Assembly: GCA_028571685.1 (NCBI GenBank)
Contig: CM053142.1
Span: forward strand, 124,488,796 to 124,552,795
Origin: Heterohyrax brucei
Taxonomy: Eukaryota > Chordata > Mammalia > Hyracoidea > Procaviidae
Length of the DNA: 64,000 bases
Direction: 5' to 3'
In this document: positions 40,301-55,300 of the stretch, piece after piece
Position numbering within the stretch: the first letter of the stretch is position 1
Layout of the letters: each line of letters begins with the position of its first letter
Made by a program: the position numbers and the translations under genes
The notes under the pieces: generated by a model
The model's database searches: none
The model's input: the letters and a program-made list of their open reading frames with translations, nothing else
Told to the model about the DNA's origin: nothing

Positions 40301-43300
40301 TATTTTGCAGCTTTCCTTCCAAACCCCTTTAAACAACTTCTGCTAGCCACCACCGACCCTTAACCTATTGTATACTGGCATACTTCTAGTATTGTTCTAT
40401 AGAAACTGTTTTCTCAAAGTTATAGAAAACCAAATCTCCAAATCCTGCGTATTTTTCTGATTCTTTACCATGGAGCATAGTACTGTACTTACCTTCTTAA
40501 AATTCTTTCTCCCCTTAACTTCCATGATACTTCTTTCTACCCCTTATCACTTCCTTTGCTACAAGCTATCTCCTCTCTCTTTGTTATTATGTTGTTATTT
40601 TTTAAATCACCTCTATTATCAGGCTTGACTATTATCAAGAGCCCTTGTGGCTCAGTGGTTAAGAGCTCAGCTGCAAATCAAAAGGTTGGCAGTTCAAATC
40701 TACCAGCAACTCCTTAGAATCCCTATGGGACTGTTCTACCCTGTCCCGTAGGGTTGCTGTGAGTTGGAGTCAACTCAGTGGCAATGGGTTTGGTAGCTTA
40801 GGAAATCACCAGGTACTGACTAAGTGGTAGACACTAAAAAATAAGTAAGAGAACTCTTACATTTAGTAAATCAATTTAGGGAACATAGAAAGGCAGAAAA
40901 GTAATAGCAATAACAGTGTGTTAAGTGCTGGTGAAGATCACAGAATGGAGGCAGGTTTGCAGTCTGAGAGTCCTAGCTTAGGATAGTGCACTGTGGTCAA
41001 TGCTGCTGCATGATGTGGGGCAACTAGACCTGTCTGAGAATAGTATTGTCTCATCTGTAAAATAAGGATATCAATACCACTTACATGTCTTAACTGTTAA
41101 AGAAAATCAAATGAGATAATGGCCTTTAGTAGTGCTTTGCAAGTGTTGTTGTTGTTAGGTGCCATTGAGTCATTTCCAACTCAGCAATTCTGTGCACAAC
41201 AGAACAAAACACTGCCTAGTCCTGTGCCATGCCCAAAGTCATTTTTATGCTTAAGCCCATTGTTGCAGCCACTGTCTCACTCCATCTCATTGAAGGTGTT
41301 TGTCTTTTTTGCTGATCCTCCTTTGTACGAAGCATGATGTCCTTCTCTAGGCATTAATCTCTCCCGACAATATGTCCACAGTATGTAAGACACAGTTTCG
41401 CAATCTTTGCTTCCAAGGAGCACTCTTGTTGTACTTCTTCCAGAACAGATGTTTCTTCTTTTGGCAGTCCGTGGTACGTTCAGTATTCTTCTCCAACACT
41501 GCACTTCAAAAGTATCAGTTCTTCTTCTGTCTTCCTTATTCATTCTCCAGCTTTTGCATGCATGTGACACAGTTGAAAATACCATGGCTTGGGTCAGACC
41601 CACCTTAGCTTTCAAGGTAACAGCTTTACTTCTCAATACTTTAAAGATGTGTTTTGCAACTGATTTTCCCAATGCAGTGTGTCCTTTAATTTCTTGACTG
41701 CTGTTCCCATGGACATTGATTGTGGAACCAAGTAAAATGAAATTCTTGACAACTTCCATCCTTTCTCCATTTATCATGAGGTTGCTTACTGGTCCAGTTG
41801 TGAGGATTTTTGTTTTCTTGATGTTGAGGTGCAGTGTGTACTGAAGGCTGTGGGCCTTGATCTTCATCAGTAAGTGTTTCAAATCCTCTTCACTTCCCGC
41901 TAGCAAGGTTGTGTCGTTTGCGTAATGTAGGTTGTTGGTGAGTCTACCTCCAATTTTGATACCTTGTTCTTCATATAGTCCAGCTTCTTGAATAATTTGT
42001 TCAGCATACAGACTGAAAGGATACAACCCTGTTGCTCACCTGTCCCGACTTTAAACCATACAGTGTCCTCATTCAGTTCACACTCCTGCCTCTTGATCCA
42101 TAATGTATTTTGGCTCTTGTAGACTTGTTCTAATTTTATTCCATTTCAGTTTCACCTTGCATGGGAGCAGTTAGTGGTCTGTGTCACAGTCAGCACTGGG
42201 TCTTGTGCTGACTGCTGATACTGAACTTTTCCATTGTCCCTTTCCACAGATGTAGTCAGTTAGATTCCCGTGTATTTTGTCTGAACAGGTCCATGTGTGT
42301 AATCACTGTTCGTGTTGGTAAAAAAAAAAGATATTTCCAATAAAGAAGTCATTTGTCTTGCAAAATTCTATCATTTGGTCTCCAACATCATTTCTGTGAT
42401 TCTTCATGAGCACAATTAAGTGCTCTGAAATTCCCATTCTCCACAGTGTTATCTGTAATTTGTTATGATTCACACAGTCAAATGCCTTTGCATAGTCAAT
42501 GAAACACAGGTAAACATCCTTATGGTATTCCCTGCTTTCAGCCAAGATCGATCTGACAGCAGCAATGATACCCCTGGTTGTACATCCTCTTCTGAATCCA
42601 GCTTGAAGTTCTGGCAGTTCCCTGTCGATATACTGTTTTAGTCTCTTTCGAATGATTGTGAGAAAAATTTTACTTACATGTGGTATTAATGATATTGTTC
42701 GAAAATTTCAGCATCAGAGACCATATGGGGCAGTTCTACTCTGTCCCATAGAGTAGCTTTGAGTTGGAATTAACTCAGTGAAACACAACGAAAAAGTAGT
42801 GGGAAAATATAAGCAGTATTAGTCTCTCCCGAATGGGAAAACCACATCAACCAAATTATTTTCTGCTAGAAGATTTACTGCAAGGTGTACTAATTCTGTA
42901 ACATCTGCAATACTATACATTTCCTAATCTTAATTCTTTCCAGGCAGTATCCCTATTTTTTGTGATGATAAAAATTACGGTTATTGTTTATAAGATGGAG
43001 ACAGGATATAAAAGTATTTACGTCTAGGCAATAGGATTTGAGGACCATGTCTGAGAATTGGTTTTTCTGGAAAACAACTTACCTTTTAGAAACTATAAAA
43101 TGTCTGTGCTATATTTTTTTTTCTTTTGTTAGTAATTAAAATTGTGTGTGTGTTAACTGCATACTTATCTTAAACTGTTGTGTTTTCAGACTCTTAGGGT
43201 TCCTCTCAGTTTGAAGTACTCCTGTCCTTCTGAAAGCACATGGAAACTAGCAGTATCTTCTCTCCTCAGAGTTCTTGCTGTCGGGCTACCTGTTGCTCGG

Positions 43301-46300
43301 CAGCATGCTTCTTCTGGAAAGTTTGATAGTATGTGGCCAGAACTAGCCAACACTTTTGAAGACTTTCTCTTTACTAAAAGGTCAGCATATTAATTTTTTT
43401 AATTAAGGCAGCATTTAAAGATATATCATATCAAATCTGCAGTTGCTGTAAGAACTGTTTTTCTCTGTTTACAGAGTAATTGATTATTAAGGTTGTTGCC
43501 AAGCCAAGCCAAGTGCCGTAAGGTTGTTAGGCTGTACATAAAACAGAAGTGTATTGGACATTTATCCACTGGATACATTATCTATTAGTTGTGAACGTTT
43601 TTGCTGTTTAGATTATTTTTGGTTGTGAACCAGGAATCTTACATATAAAACCATATGAATGCATCACAATGAGGGAACCTTAATTTTAACTTAATGAGGT
43701 GGAGAGGTCCATTTATTAATCTGATACTCATTTGACATTACAAGAGGAAATCTGCTTCAGAGAAAATTAGTATATTCCCAGAATAAATAAGATTAGTGGT
43801 AATAGTGATTAGCCTTTTAAGATGTTCGTTTGGTTTAAATAATGGAATATCATTGTGTCATATCCTAGGATGAATTTTATGTTTGTGAATTACAATCCAA
43901 TAAAATTATTTATAAACATAAACATAAAGAAGACTGACAAAAAATACGAATACTTTATCAATGTGAAACCCACAAAAAAAACCAAACCCATTGTCTTTGA
44001 GTGGATTCCGACTCTTAGCAACCCTACTGGACAGAGTAGAACTGGTTCACAGTTTCCAAGAAGTGGCTGATGGATTTGAACTGCTGAAGTTTTGATTAGC
44101 AGCCAAGCTCTTAACTGCTGTGCAACCAGGCCTCTTATCAACTTGAAGGCTGTATCTTTATCTCAAACAAAGATTCATGCAAAGAATTTTTTTTACGTCA
44201 CTAAGTACTGTGTTCCTTAAAGAATTAAGGATCTTACATGGCCCATTTGTACCTGCAATTTCAACCTTTTCTTTTTAGACTTTATAAGTAAACTTAATCA
44301 TCAACGTTTTTTTAAGCCTTAACCAGTGTGTTTTGATATACTCAAAGGATGTTAGCTGTAAACTAAAATAAATGATGACTGGTGTGGGTTATGGGGTAAG
44401 AATACTTAACTTTTGCACAATCGAGTAGTTTCTTGATCTTTATGGATCTTTGGGAACCTTTCCATTTTTAGCTTTGACTTTTTTGGGCCCTCCTGTCCAT
44501 TCCTAGCCTTGTGATTGTTGTTGGTTGTTGTTGAATTGATATCAACTCATAGCAATCCCATGTGATAGAATAGAACTGTCCCATAGGATTTTTTTTGCTG
44601 AAATCATTAGGAAAGGAAGTCACCAGGTCTTCTCGTGGGTGAGTTCTCACCACCAGCCTTTCGGTTAGCAGCTGGAGCTTCACTGTTGCATGATAGGGCT
44701 ACAGTTTTTAATTTTGTACATTACTTTCTTCCCTCATCACAAGATACTTTAACAGCCCAGTGACTGTGACTGTGCCTGTTCAATAAATTATCAGCCCATT
44801 CCTTAATTATCACCGCCATCATCACAAATCTTTTAGTATCAGTAAACACATTTTTTCACTTGTAAGTTAAAATTAAATACAACTTTTATCTTAAAAATGT
44901 AGATAAAATGTCTGAAGCTACTTTAAGAGTAGTGGTTGTGAAATTCCATTCAGGTTTGAATACATGTCTAAATTTTTTCCTGTAGTTCCTACTACCAAAT
45001 TACAGAGTTGGCCTAGGACTTGAACTACTGTTTAAGTTTCCTGAGACAGGAACTGGCTCCATCATGTTCACAACTGGATATTAAACGCTAAGAATATAGT
45101 TTCTGATGCAGAGTAGTTGGTACTCAGTAGATATTTGTTGAATGAGAAACATCCAGACCAGGTTCTAGTGCTCATATTATTATGAGGCCTGACAATTAAG
45201 TTTGCAAACTTACCACTGTGCACTTATGTTGATGGCACTGTACAAGCAACTCAGTAAGGTTTCCTAACCTTAGTGTCTCAGTGTCTCACACCTGTGATCG
45301 TGTCTTGCTGAGTGGCATTCATTATTGTTGTGTGTTTTTGTGTGCTATTGCAAGAATGTCAGAGCCTGAATTAGACCAACAGACATTCTTTTTCAACTTG
45401 GCAAGAGTAGAAGTGAAATCAGGGATATGTTAGTCCAAGTTTATAGGGATGATGCCATGAAGAAAATGAGAGTATACAAATGGATTAAACATTTTTCTAA
45501 GGGGAGAGAAAGTTTTACTGATGAAGAAAGGTCAGGGCAGCCAGTAATGAGCAGTACTGATGAAAATATTGCAAAAATTCATCAAATTGCACATCAGAAC
45601 CATTGGCCGACTGTAAACAGCATAGCAGACCAAGTAAGCATTGATAGCAAAACAGTTAGGAAAATCTTAACTATGCAAAAATGATCCCAAAGGAGCTGAT
45701 CATTTGGAGAGGCAAGATGATGTTTTGTGCTGTGTTATCACTGATGATGAAACATAGATGTACCAGTACAGCCCGGAAATGAAGCATCAAAGTGCACGGT
45801 GGAAGTCAGCCAATTCTCCATGACCAAAAAAGTTCCATCAGTCCAAATCGAGAGTCAAAATAATGTTGGTAGCCTTTTTCGATATCAGAGAGATTGTTCA
45901 TTATGAATTTGTACCAACTAGACAGTTAACCAAATTTACTATTCAGAAGTGCTAAAAATGTTGCATGGAAAAGTTGACAAAAACAACCTGAATTTTTCAC
46001 CAACAACTCATGGCTCTTACATCATGACAGTGCACCAGCTCACAGGGCACTGTCTGTGAGGGAGTTTTTAAGCAGCAAATAAATAACTGCGTTGGAACAC
46101 CCTCCATACTCACCTGATCTGGCCCCCAGTGACTTTCTTCTTTACCTGAAAATAAAGGAAATATTGAAAGGAAGACATTTTTATGGCATTCAGGACATCA
46201 AGGGTAATAAGACAACAGCATTGATGGCCGTTCCAGAAAAAGATCCAAAATTGCTTTGAAGGGTGGACAAGGTGCTGGCATCAGTGCATAGCTTCCAGCG

Positions 46301-49300
46301 GGAGTACTTCGAAGGTGACTGTAGTGATACTCAGCAATGAATTATGTAGCACTTTTTCTAGGATGAGTTCATGAACTTAACTGTCAGACCCCATGTGTCT
46401 GTGTATATTTTATTGCCTATAATAAGTGGACAAAACAAATAGTACAGAAGAGAGCAAAAATAGCGCTGCTACAAAAATGTATACCATATCCCTAAATGTG
46501 TCTATTTTTACATTTAGACCAGATATAGATAATGTAGGCTCAAATACCAGATAGTATGGGTTCAAGTTGTGGCCTTACCATTTACTTTGATTTTGTCTTT
46601 GTGTATGTTATTAGCCATTGTAATCTCCAGTTTTCCATCAATTATGTGGTAACAGTACCTACCTACATGTCGTTGCTGTAGGAACATCTTAGATAACACA
46701 AATACAGTACTTAGTACAGTAGTTGACTCTAATTTTAGCTGCTATTATCATTAACATCTTAATCTTAGCTGTTTTCATGTAGTTATTATCTCACTGTTTT
46801 ATAAATATAATATTTTATTGTGCATGCTCATTAAGAGTATTAAGAGTCGTAAGGTCTGGAATTCGCTTTGGTTCCTTCAGAACCGTTGACTGAGTGGTTT
46901 TCTGCTTTAGAAAACCTGAAGAAGGTTTTCAGATGTTTTGAACAACTTTTCAGATGTTATCTTTTATTGTAAAGATCTTTAATACATGGTATTTATCATA
47001 GATTAGTTATTAAGAGGCTGTCTCTAAGTGAATAATCCAGCAGCTTGATCTAGGCACTCTTAAGTCACTGGTGAAAAAAGTGAACTCCTGTTGTCACAAT
47101 GGTAACTTGTGCTGTAACTGCTGATGATGAATAATATCTTTATTCATCTTTTTTTTTCCCATTCCTAGCACTGAAAGAAGTTTAGTTGTATAAGCTATAT
47201 TGAGCTCAGTATAAGAACAAATGTCTTTGTAGTTAGCATTTCATGTTTATAATTTGTTTAGCCATTCATACTAATTAATGAATAATTAAAAATATTGTTC
47301 TTTTTAAAAGATGCTAATGTCCCAAACTGGGTGAGAAATCAGATATTTTTATCATTTAAATACTGTTTATCGGATTTCTGTTTGTATTTCCAGGGAATGT
47401 TTACCTTTAACAAACCAATGTTTATTTATTCATTTATTTTAGCATACCTCCAGATAATCTCTCTATTCAAGAGTTCCAAAGAAATGAAAGTATTGATGTG
47501 GAGGTAGGAAGCTATTTAGAATATTTTCCTGTGGCCATCTGTGAAAATTAAGTATTAGAAATGTTGAAACTATAAAATGACTAGAATCTAACAGCATTAA
47601 GACAAAGATTAAAGGTTGATTTTTAAAACATGGACATTTTAAAAATAAATCTGGGTTTTTTACAGACTTGTGCTGTTTGCTTATTGTCTAGTTAGTTTGT
47701 TGGTTGTGTCCGTTTAATAATTTTAGAAAATCGCTAGATTCAGTAAAGTAAATCCATCAGGTAATGGCATATTGAAAAGCTTACATAGCAGTTTAGCATA
47801 CTAGGTGTTTGTGGTATAAGGTAATCAGTGAGTTACTTGTTTGTTTTTTCATTTTTAACCAACTGTAGATAAAGTTGAAGCAAAATAGCATTTCTCTAAA
47901 GAATATATTATGAAGATTACAAACAAAATATGAAAAAGTATTTTGCCTGTGGACTGTTTGGTGGTGGTGGTTGTTTTTTCTCCCCGCTTGAGTTTTTTCC
48001 CTTGCAGTGAGATAGCAAAACTCTTAAAAGTAAATCAAATCAAATACAGTGTATGTTTAAAAAGTATAGAGGTCATCATATAGATATGAAATATTGAATT
48101 TTTGCCATTTCTGTGTTAAAACTCTTGTGAACTTTTCCTTTTCTACAAAAGGCAAAATAATACATTACATATTAGAAATAAGATATTTGACAGAAATAAA
48201 AATAACTTTCTCTAATAGCATGTACTTTATGTTTATAAATTATTTGTGGTTATATCTTATTCTTAATTCTATTTTGAATATTTTAGTATAACGTAGGTAA
48301 TTTCACATGCTGTTTTCTCTAGAGCAGTATTTACATTTATCATGTTGAAGATCAGTATTTCTCCATTGTTGCATAGTAAACATTAATAGCATTGACTGTT
48401 TTGTAATAAAGTTGCTAAGACAGATGAGAGAAACAGACTGGTAGTCATTATGTATTGTAATACTAAAATGTTCATGTATTTCCATCACAGAGGAGTCTTT
48501 CTTTTAAAGTAAAATATAAATTTTTCTTTAGAAAATTATAATATGATTATAGTATTTGACATAATCTCTCTCAAGGAAAAATTCATTTGGATTTGCCTCT
48601 TTTGTTGTAGGTGGTTCAGCTAATCAGCACTGAGATACTGCCTTATGCCAATTTTATTCCTAAGGAATTCGTTGGTCAGATAATGACTATGCTTAATAAG
48701 GGCTCAATACATTCTCAGTCATCTTCATTTACTGGTATGTTCTTGTAATGATTTTTTTGGTTTGTTTTAAAGTTAGTATGTCTTGAAGTACTTTTGAAGA
48801 AGCTGACTGTAGAAATATTTAGTTCTATGGTTATGGTAAATGTTAAGGGGAAAGTGATAAAGTAATTTTTAGGAATAAGCTATAGAACATGAAGCCTTAT
48901 AAGGGGAAAGTATCGTGAAGTGATCTGTACATAGAAGCATATTTGCAAACCCTGGTAAATTAACTTGCCAAGTACTTAGGGAATCAGATTAAATCATTGC
49001 AGGCTGACACAAGTTTCTGGTATCAAAACTATGGGTTATTCAGAAGGCAAAATCATACAGAGAAGAATGGTGTATATTCTGCCACTTAGTTACTAGTTGT
49101 TTAACTTCTGAGTCACAATTTTGACATCTGTAAAATGTTATAAATAACTTACATCCCACTACTGTAAATGGCACAGTTGTTTAAGCCATTAAAAAATATG
49201 ATGCCTTAATATTTTTTAAGGGAACATTTGTCAGTGCCTACTGATGTTTAAGGTATTATACTATGGTGTCATTCTTTGCATTTCTATGAGGATAGGTAAC

Positions 49301-52300
49301 CATGTAACAAAAGAGGAAATGGTTTACAAAGGTTGAAAAAATTACTCAAGGTTTTAAGGTTAAAGGCCAAAATTCATACTGAGAACTACATGTTTTTTTT
49401 TCATTGTATCATGCTTCCATATTGGGAGATAATATATAAGTTGCTTTTTGCTATTAGTTCTTTCTTTCCAAGTTGTGCTCAAGTCTTAAACTGTTGTAGC
49501 TTCCTAATGTGATTTTTCTGTGAGATGATTAAAAAATTACAGATCTGTATCATGCATATCCTTGATCTCCAGAATTTACCATAGCCATTGCCAACTTCTG
49601 CCTCTAAGCAATGCTGAACACTTTTAAACCCCATTAAAGAGCATTGTAGCCCTGGCAGTTACATGGTTAATCCACTGGCCACTCTTTGGAAATGCTGTGG
49701 GGTGGTTCTTCTCTGTCCTCTAGGGTCCTGAGTGGCAACCGATGCAATGGAAGTGGGTTTAAAGAGCATTGGAAATCCTGGTGGTGTGGTGGTTAGAAGT
49801 GTGTCTGCTAACCAATAGATCAATGGGACAATTCTACTCTGTCCTGTAGAGGCACTGTGACTCAGAATCCTCTGGATGGCAGAGGGTTTTTTTAATGTAT
49901 ATAATTTGACCACTAGATGTCCCTCATACTGTTTACTTCACAAACTATTTCTTTTCCCTATTCCAGACAATTTTTAATACTGACCTGATAAAATACAAAT
50001 TTAACAGTCATGAGAATCTCAGAGGAAGAAAAAAAAATGAAGTCCATTTATCTTAATCTGGGCAAGTTTTGTTATTAAGACTGTATTTTAAAAACTTGCA
50101 GGCAAATTCTTATAAAATGGACATGAAGCACAATAATCATAGGTATAAATATCTGAAGCTAATTTAAGACTATCAAATTACCACGTATGCTTTTTCTAAC
50201 AATGTTGTGATGTCTCCAACCATTTATAGTACTAAATGTACCAAGGCAAGGAAGATATAGGGACATTCTTCCAAAGAATTTGCTGTAAAACACAAACTTC
50301 TAACCTTAAGAATTTTTTTTAAACTTATACATACTGAGGCGTTCCGTGCTTTATAAACAAGACCAACCTAATATACACAGAGGTGTCAGTGATTGATTTT
50401 AGTCCCTTACTCTTAAGTATTGACATTCAGAGCTCACAAGTATTTGAGCATATCATCCAAAATGACAGAGAAAATTACATGTAACAGGAGAGTGAACAAA
50501 GGATTTGAGTAGAAAGTAGCTGATATGATCGCTTCTAGGGTCTAAATAGTATATGGTTGCTGTCTGTCAGAACTGGCTCAATGGCAGAGAGTTTGGTTTG
50601 GGTTTTAAGTGGTTACTGAAGAAAATGAAGCCAGAAATTATGAAACAAATTAGGCTATTTAGACCCAGTTGTAGATGGGTCTGTTTACACTTCTCCCCGT
50701 TAATTCCTTTGCTACTCTTAAACATTTATTTATTTTTTAATAAGGGGTTCCACGTGCTTTTGGAAAATAGAAAGCATCTAGCTGCATCTGTCTTACAAGT
50801 GTTCAAGCTGTGTATTAGTTTGTCTGAATTGAGTTTTGGCCTTCACTTAATCAAAAAGCTGAAAGCAAACTTATTCTAGCTTAACTTCTCAAATTAAATG
50901 AATAAGTGACCTTAAAAAACAATACTCTTTTGAAAGTATTGGAGATTTATTATCTTCCTGACTGAGTCTTCTTAATCAAGCCTTATGCCGGAGACCCCAA
51001 CCCATAACTGGTTGTGTACTGGTAAATGTTTAACCAACTTTCTGAGGGGAGAAATGCCTGATTTGTAGCTATTGCTGATTTCTGTGGTATAAATACTCCC
51101 ACTCCCACCACCAGGACTGATTCTAACCTATCCATGGTGTATCACTGAATGTGCCTTTGAGAAGGGTGTCCGCAGTTGACTCCTGCAAAACAGTACTAGC
51201 AGGCTCCGACACACCACTGCAAGGAATACTTCCGGGCCATGGCCATCTTCTGCTGTGTGCATTTTTAGTTGAAGTTAATTCAAAAGGCCAGATGACTTGT
51301 TGGGACATAAAGACATGTCTACTTCTTTTTATGCCCAACATGCTTTTGTTTCTTATTTTTGCCCTACGGATTCACTGAGACCACAAATAAAATGTTGAAT
51401 AGAAGTGATGAGGGCAGACAATCTTGCCTTGTTTTTGATCTTGCGAGGAGGGTTCGTTACCTGAGCATATGTCTGCTGCTAACTACAGGCTTTCTGTAGA
51501 TGCCCTTCATCAGATTGAGGAATTTCCTTTTACTCCTAGTTTGCTGAGTTGTTATGATAGGGCAGCTTGATTTAACCTGTTCTTAACCATCAAAAATTCT
51601 TAATTTTACAGAAGCAGAGATTGATATTCGTTTAAGAGAGGAATTTTCTAAAATGTGTTTTGAAACATTGCTCCAGTTTTCCTTCAGTAATAAAGTGACA
51701 ACACCTCAAGAAGGTTATATCTCACGAATGGCACTCTCAGTGCTTTTAAAGAGGTCCCAAGACGTACTGCATCGTTATATAGAGGATGAAAGATTAAGTG
51801 GAAAATGCCCTCTTCCGAGGTATGTATTTTACTAAAGAAAAGAAATCCATCGGTGTGATAATTATTGATAAAAATCTCTGAAAATCGAGTTTTCTCATGC
51901 GTAATTTTATTTATCCCATGTGTTGTTAATCTTCATAAGTTTTGCATTATAAGTTTTACTGTGTTTTATCATAAAGTGCTTCTTCAGACCTCATGGATGT
52001 TAAGTAATACATACGAGGTCTAACAATAAGTCTGCAAACTTAATTATTCTAAGTGGTACATACCTTACTACTGAATAGCACTACAGTCACGTTCAGAGCA
52101 CTCCCCTGGGGAAGTATGCAGCAATGCCAGCACCTAGTGCACCCTTCAAAGCAATTTTGGACTCTTTCGGGAATGGCCATCGCACATGATGGCAAGATGG
52201 CAAGTTCACAAACTTAATTATATAGTTGTCTTTGAGGAAGTTCTTAGCCAGGAAACAAACAGTTGTATTGGAACACCCTCCCTATTTACCTGATCTGGCC

Positions 52301-55300
52301 CCCAGTGACTTTTGTCTTTTGAAAGGAAGACATTCAGATGACATTCAGGGCATCAAGGTTAATAGACAACAGCTCTAATGGATGTTCCAGAAAGAGTTCC
52401 AAAAATGCTTTGAAGAGTAGATGAGGTGCTGACATGGGTGCATATCTTCCTAAGGGAATATTCCAAAGGTGATCATAGTGATATTTATCAATGAGATATG
52501 TGGCACTTTTTCTAGGATGGGTTTGCAAATTTAGTTGGCAGACCTCATATATACACTAAATTACCTTTTTTGAATTTAAAAATAATTGAATTCCAAAACA
52601 TCTTTCCACAGAGATTTTGGAATAAGGACTTTGGATCTGTATAAGCATATGAAGTTATGTCTCTACAGTGAAAGTAATAGAAAAATCTTACTCTAAGAGC
52701 AGCCTGGTTCGTTTTAGTCATTTCAGGCTTTCTCTCTAAGTAGATTAGCCGTATCTTGTATCTTTTTTTCATCTCATCTGACCTGTGACTAAACTGGGTT
52801 TCCTTCTCATCTACCCAAGCCAGTACCAGAGAAGGGGCTCTAGGCCTTTCTGCTAAGCCAGGGCTAATCATAAACATAAAGAGATATAATCACAAATGAG
52901 GGTTAGGTTACAAATCCTTTTTCTTTTTTTAATATGCAAATAGGGTGTAGGGCAAAGCAAATGAAGTAAATATAAAATAATATTGGACAACAAATTAAGT
53001 CAGCAAAGAATTAAGAAAATCCCTATGTTTCCTATTTCATGGGTAGTCTGGGCATGTACATCACTAGCCCTAAATCTGTGCACGCATTCTGATTTTCTTG
53101 TAATAAACTGGGATTGACATGTCCGAAGACATAGACATTTCAAAAGTGTTTATTGTATATTACCAAATTGTCTACCAGATATTTACACCAATTTACATTC
53201 TCCTAGTAGTTGATAAATGTCTTTTCCTCAATTTTTAATATTTTTAATGATTTGCCAGAAAAGGTTTGATGAATGACAAAGTCATGTACTAGCTTATCTT
53301 TTTTATTTAATGCTGATGCTAGCCATTTGTATTTCAGCTCTCAAAATCTTCTGTAGTTTGAATTTCTAGATCATAAATTATACCTCTCATATTCAGATCT
53401 ATGTACAAAAACATTCCAGAGACAGGTGTTAGTAATTCATTCATGGGTATGGTTGAAAAGTGATTAATCAACATTGATCTCTGAAAATATGCTGGAAAAT
53501 GTATTAATAAAGTTGCTTTGCTTAGACTGTTTTTGTTAGATTATAGCATACTGTTTTATTTCAGAAAGCAACTTATGTTTTCAGTTTAAATGGTGTCTTT
53601 AGTTAAATTTTATTTGTAGTTCTCCTATAAGGTTTTATTGTATCATGCTGTTTTAGCCATCTACTGCTAGTAATACCACAAGTGAATGGCTTTAACAAGC
53701 AAAGATATATTCTCTTATAGTTTGGGAGGCTAGACATCCAAATTCTGGATGCTGGCTCTAGGGGAACACTTTCTTTCTGTTATGGGTAGAAGAAGATCAT
53801 TGTCATCAGTCTTCCACTTGTCTAGGAGCTTCTCAGCAGAGGAACCCCGAGTCCAAAGGATGTGGTCTGTTCCTGCTTCCACTTTATTGGTGGTATGAGT
53901 TCCTCTTATGTCTGTGCTCCGTTCTCACTGTTATGTCCCAAAAGAGATTCACTCAAAATACAACCTAATGTTGTATATGGAGTCCTGCCTCATTAACATA
54001 GCCAAGCCAAGTGCCATCAAATCAGATCTGACTCATGGTGACCCCAACTGCACCTAATACTGCCTTCTTAACACTGTAGCAGTGGGGTTTACAACACACA
54101 GTAAAATAATGTCAGATGACAAAATGATGGACAGCCATACCATCCTGGCAATCATGACCTAGCCAAGTTGACATACAGTTTGGGGGGACACAGTTCAATC
54201 TATAACACCCCACCATTTGGTTCCCCAAAATGCATGTCCTTGCCACATGTAAAATGCTTTCACCTTACTATATCATCACAAAAGCCTTACATCAATTCGA
54301 AGTCCAGAATCATCTTCTGTAAGAATCATTTTCATATGTGAAATATAGAATATAGGTTGTTCAAGGTAGAACTGTAGAAGAGATACCAAGTACACACTGC
54401 CATTACAAGTGGGAGAGAGTGGAGGGAAAGAAGGGATGGCAGACACCAAGCAAGCCGGCAGGACACATTTTGTTAGCCCTCAGTGCGTGAAAGTCATCGT
54501 CTGTTCTCTGAGACCACTGAGGCAAAGCCCTTCCATCCATACTCTGGGTGTTGGCCACTGTCTGGATTCTGGGGGCCCCTTGGTCCTGGGCCTCAGCTCT
54601 CCCTTCCAGGCTCACTGAAATGGGGACTTGGCTCCCTCAACACTGGCAGCCCCATATTCTTAGTCCATCCGAGTGGTGACCCAACCCCCTCAGCCCCAGC
54701 AGACCTCATTCTTCTGTTACTGGCAGCCCTGCCCCCTCAGCTTTAGGAAGGGACCTGCCCCCATCCCACTGGCACTTGTAAAAGGCAGCCCCAAACTCTG
54801 GAACTGGGTCATAGCCCTACCCTTTGACACTGAGGCAGTTCTGCTTCCTGTGGTCCTTGTCTCTTCAGCTTCTGCTTTCGGGTTACTTGACCTCACTGCC
54901 TTTGTCTGCCCTGCTCAGGCAAGTGTTCCAAAGCTCTTTAGCTCTGCCAGTAACTGCCTGAAGGCACCTGACTCCAGTAAATTTCACTGGAAGGCACTCA
55001 GCTCTCTCATTTTATGGGTTTTCAAGCTTCCCTCCACTGATAAATGCTCAGAGGCACCCAGCTCTACCATGAAGCCTTCAGCACAAAAGCACTCAGCTTT
55101 CCCACTCGTGGGTCAGCTCCAGTGCTGTCCTATGCTGGTGTTTTTGTTCTTCTGCTGCTTTTCACCATCTGCTCCTTCTCCAGTGTAGCAGCTCTCGTCT
55201 CCTGAGTCCTCACCAGAATTGTCTGTGATGTCCATAATTCCACCAACAGTCTCTTCATAGCAACCTAAGCTTTTATTGTTATGTACTCTAAGACTTTTCT

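Noticed and set aside
45427-45684. 85-codon helix-turn-helix frame as a domesticated gene
   Set aside because: The rest of the transposase is broken by stops, and inverted ends are present; a plain mariner relic.
54673-55188. 171-codon + strand frame, Pro/Ser/Leu-rich
   Set aside because: Lies antisense inside the non-coding interior of the LTR element; no domain or splice support.
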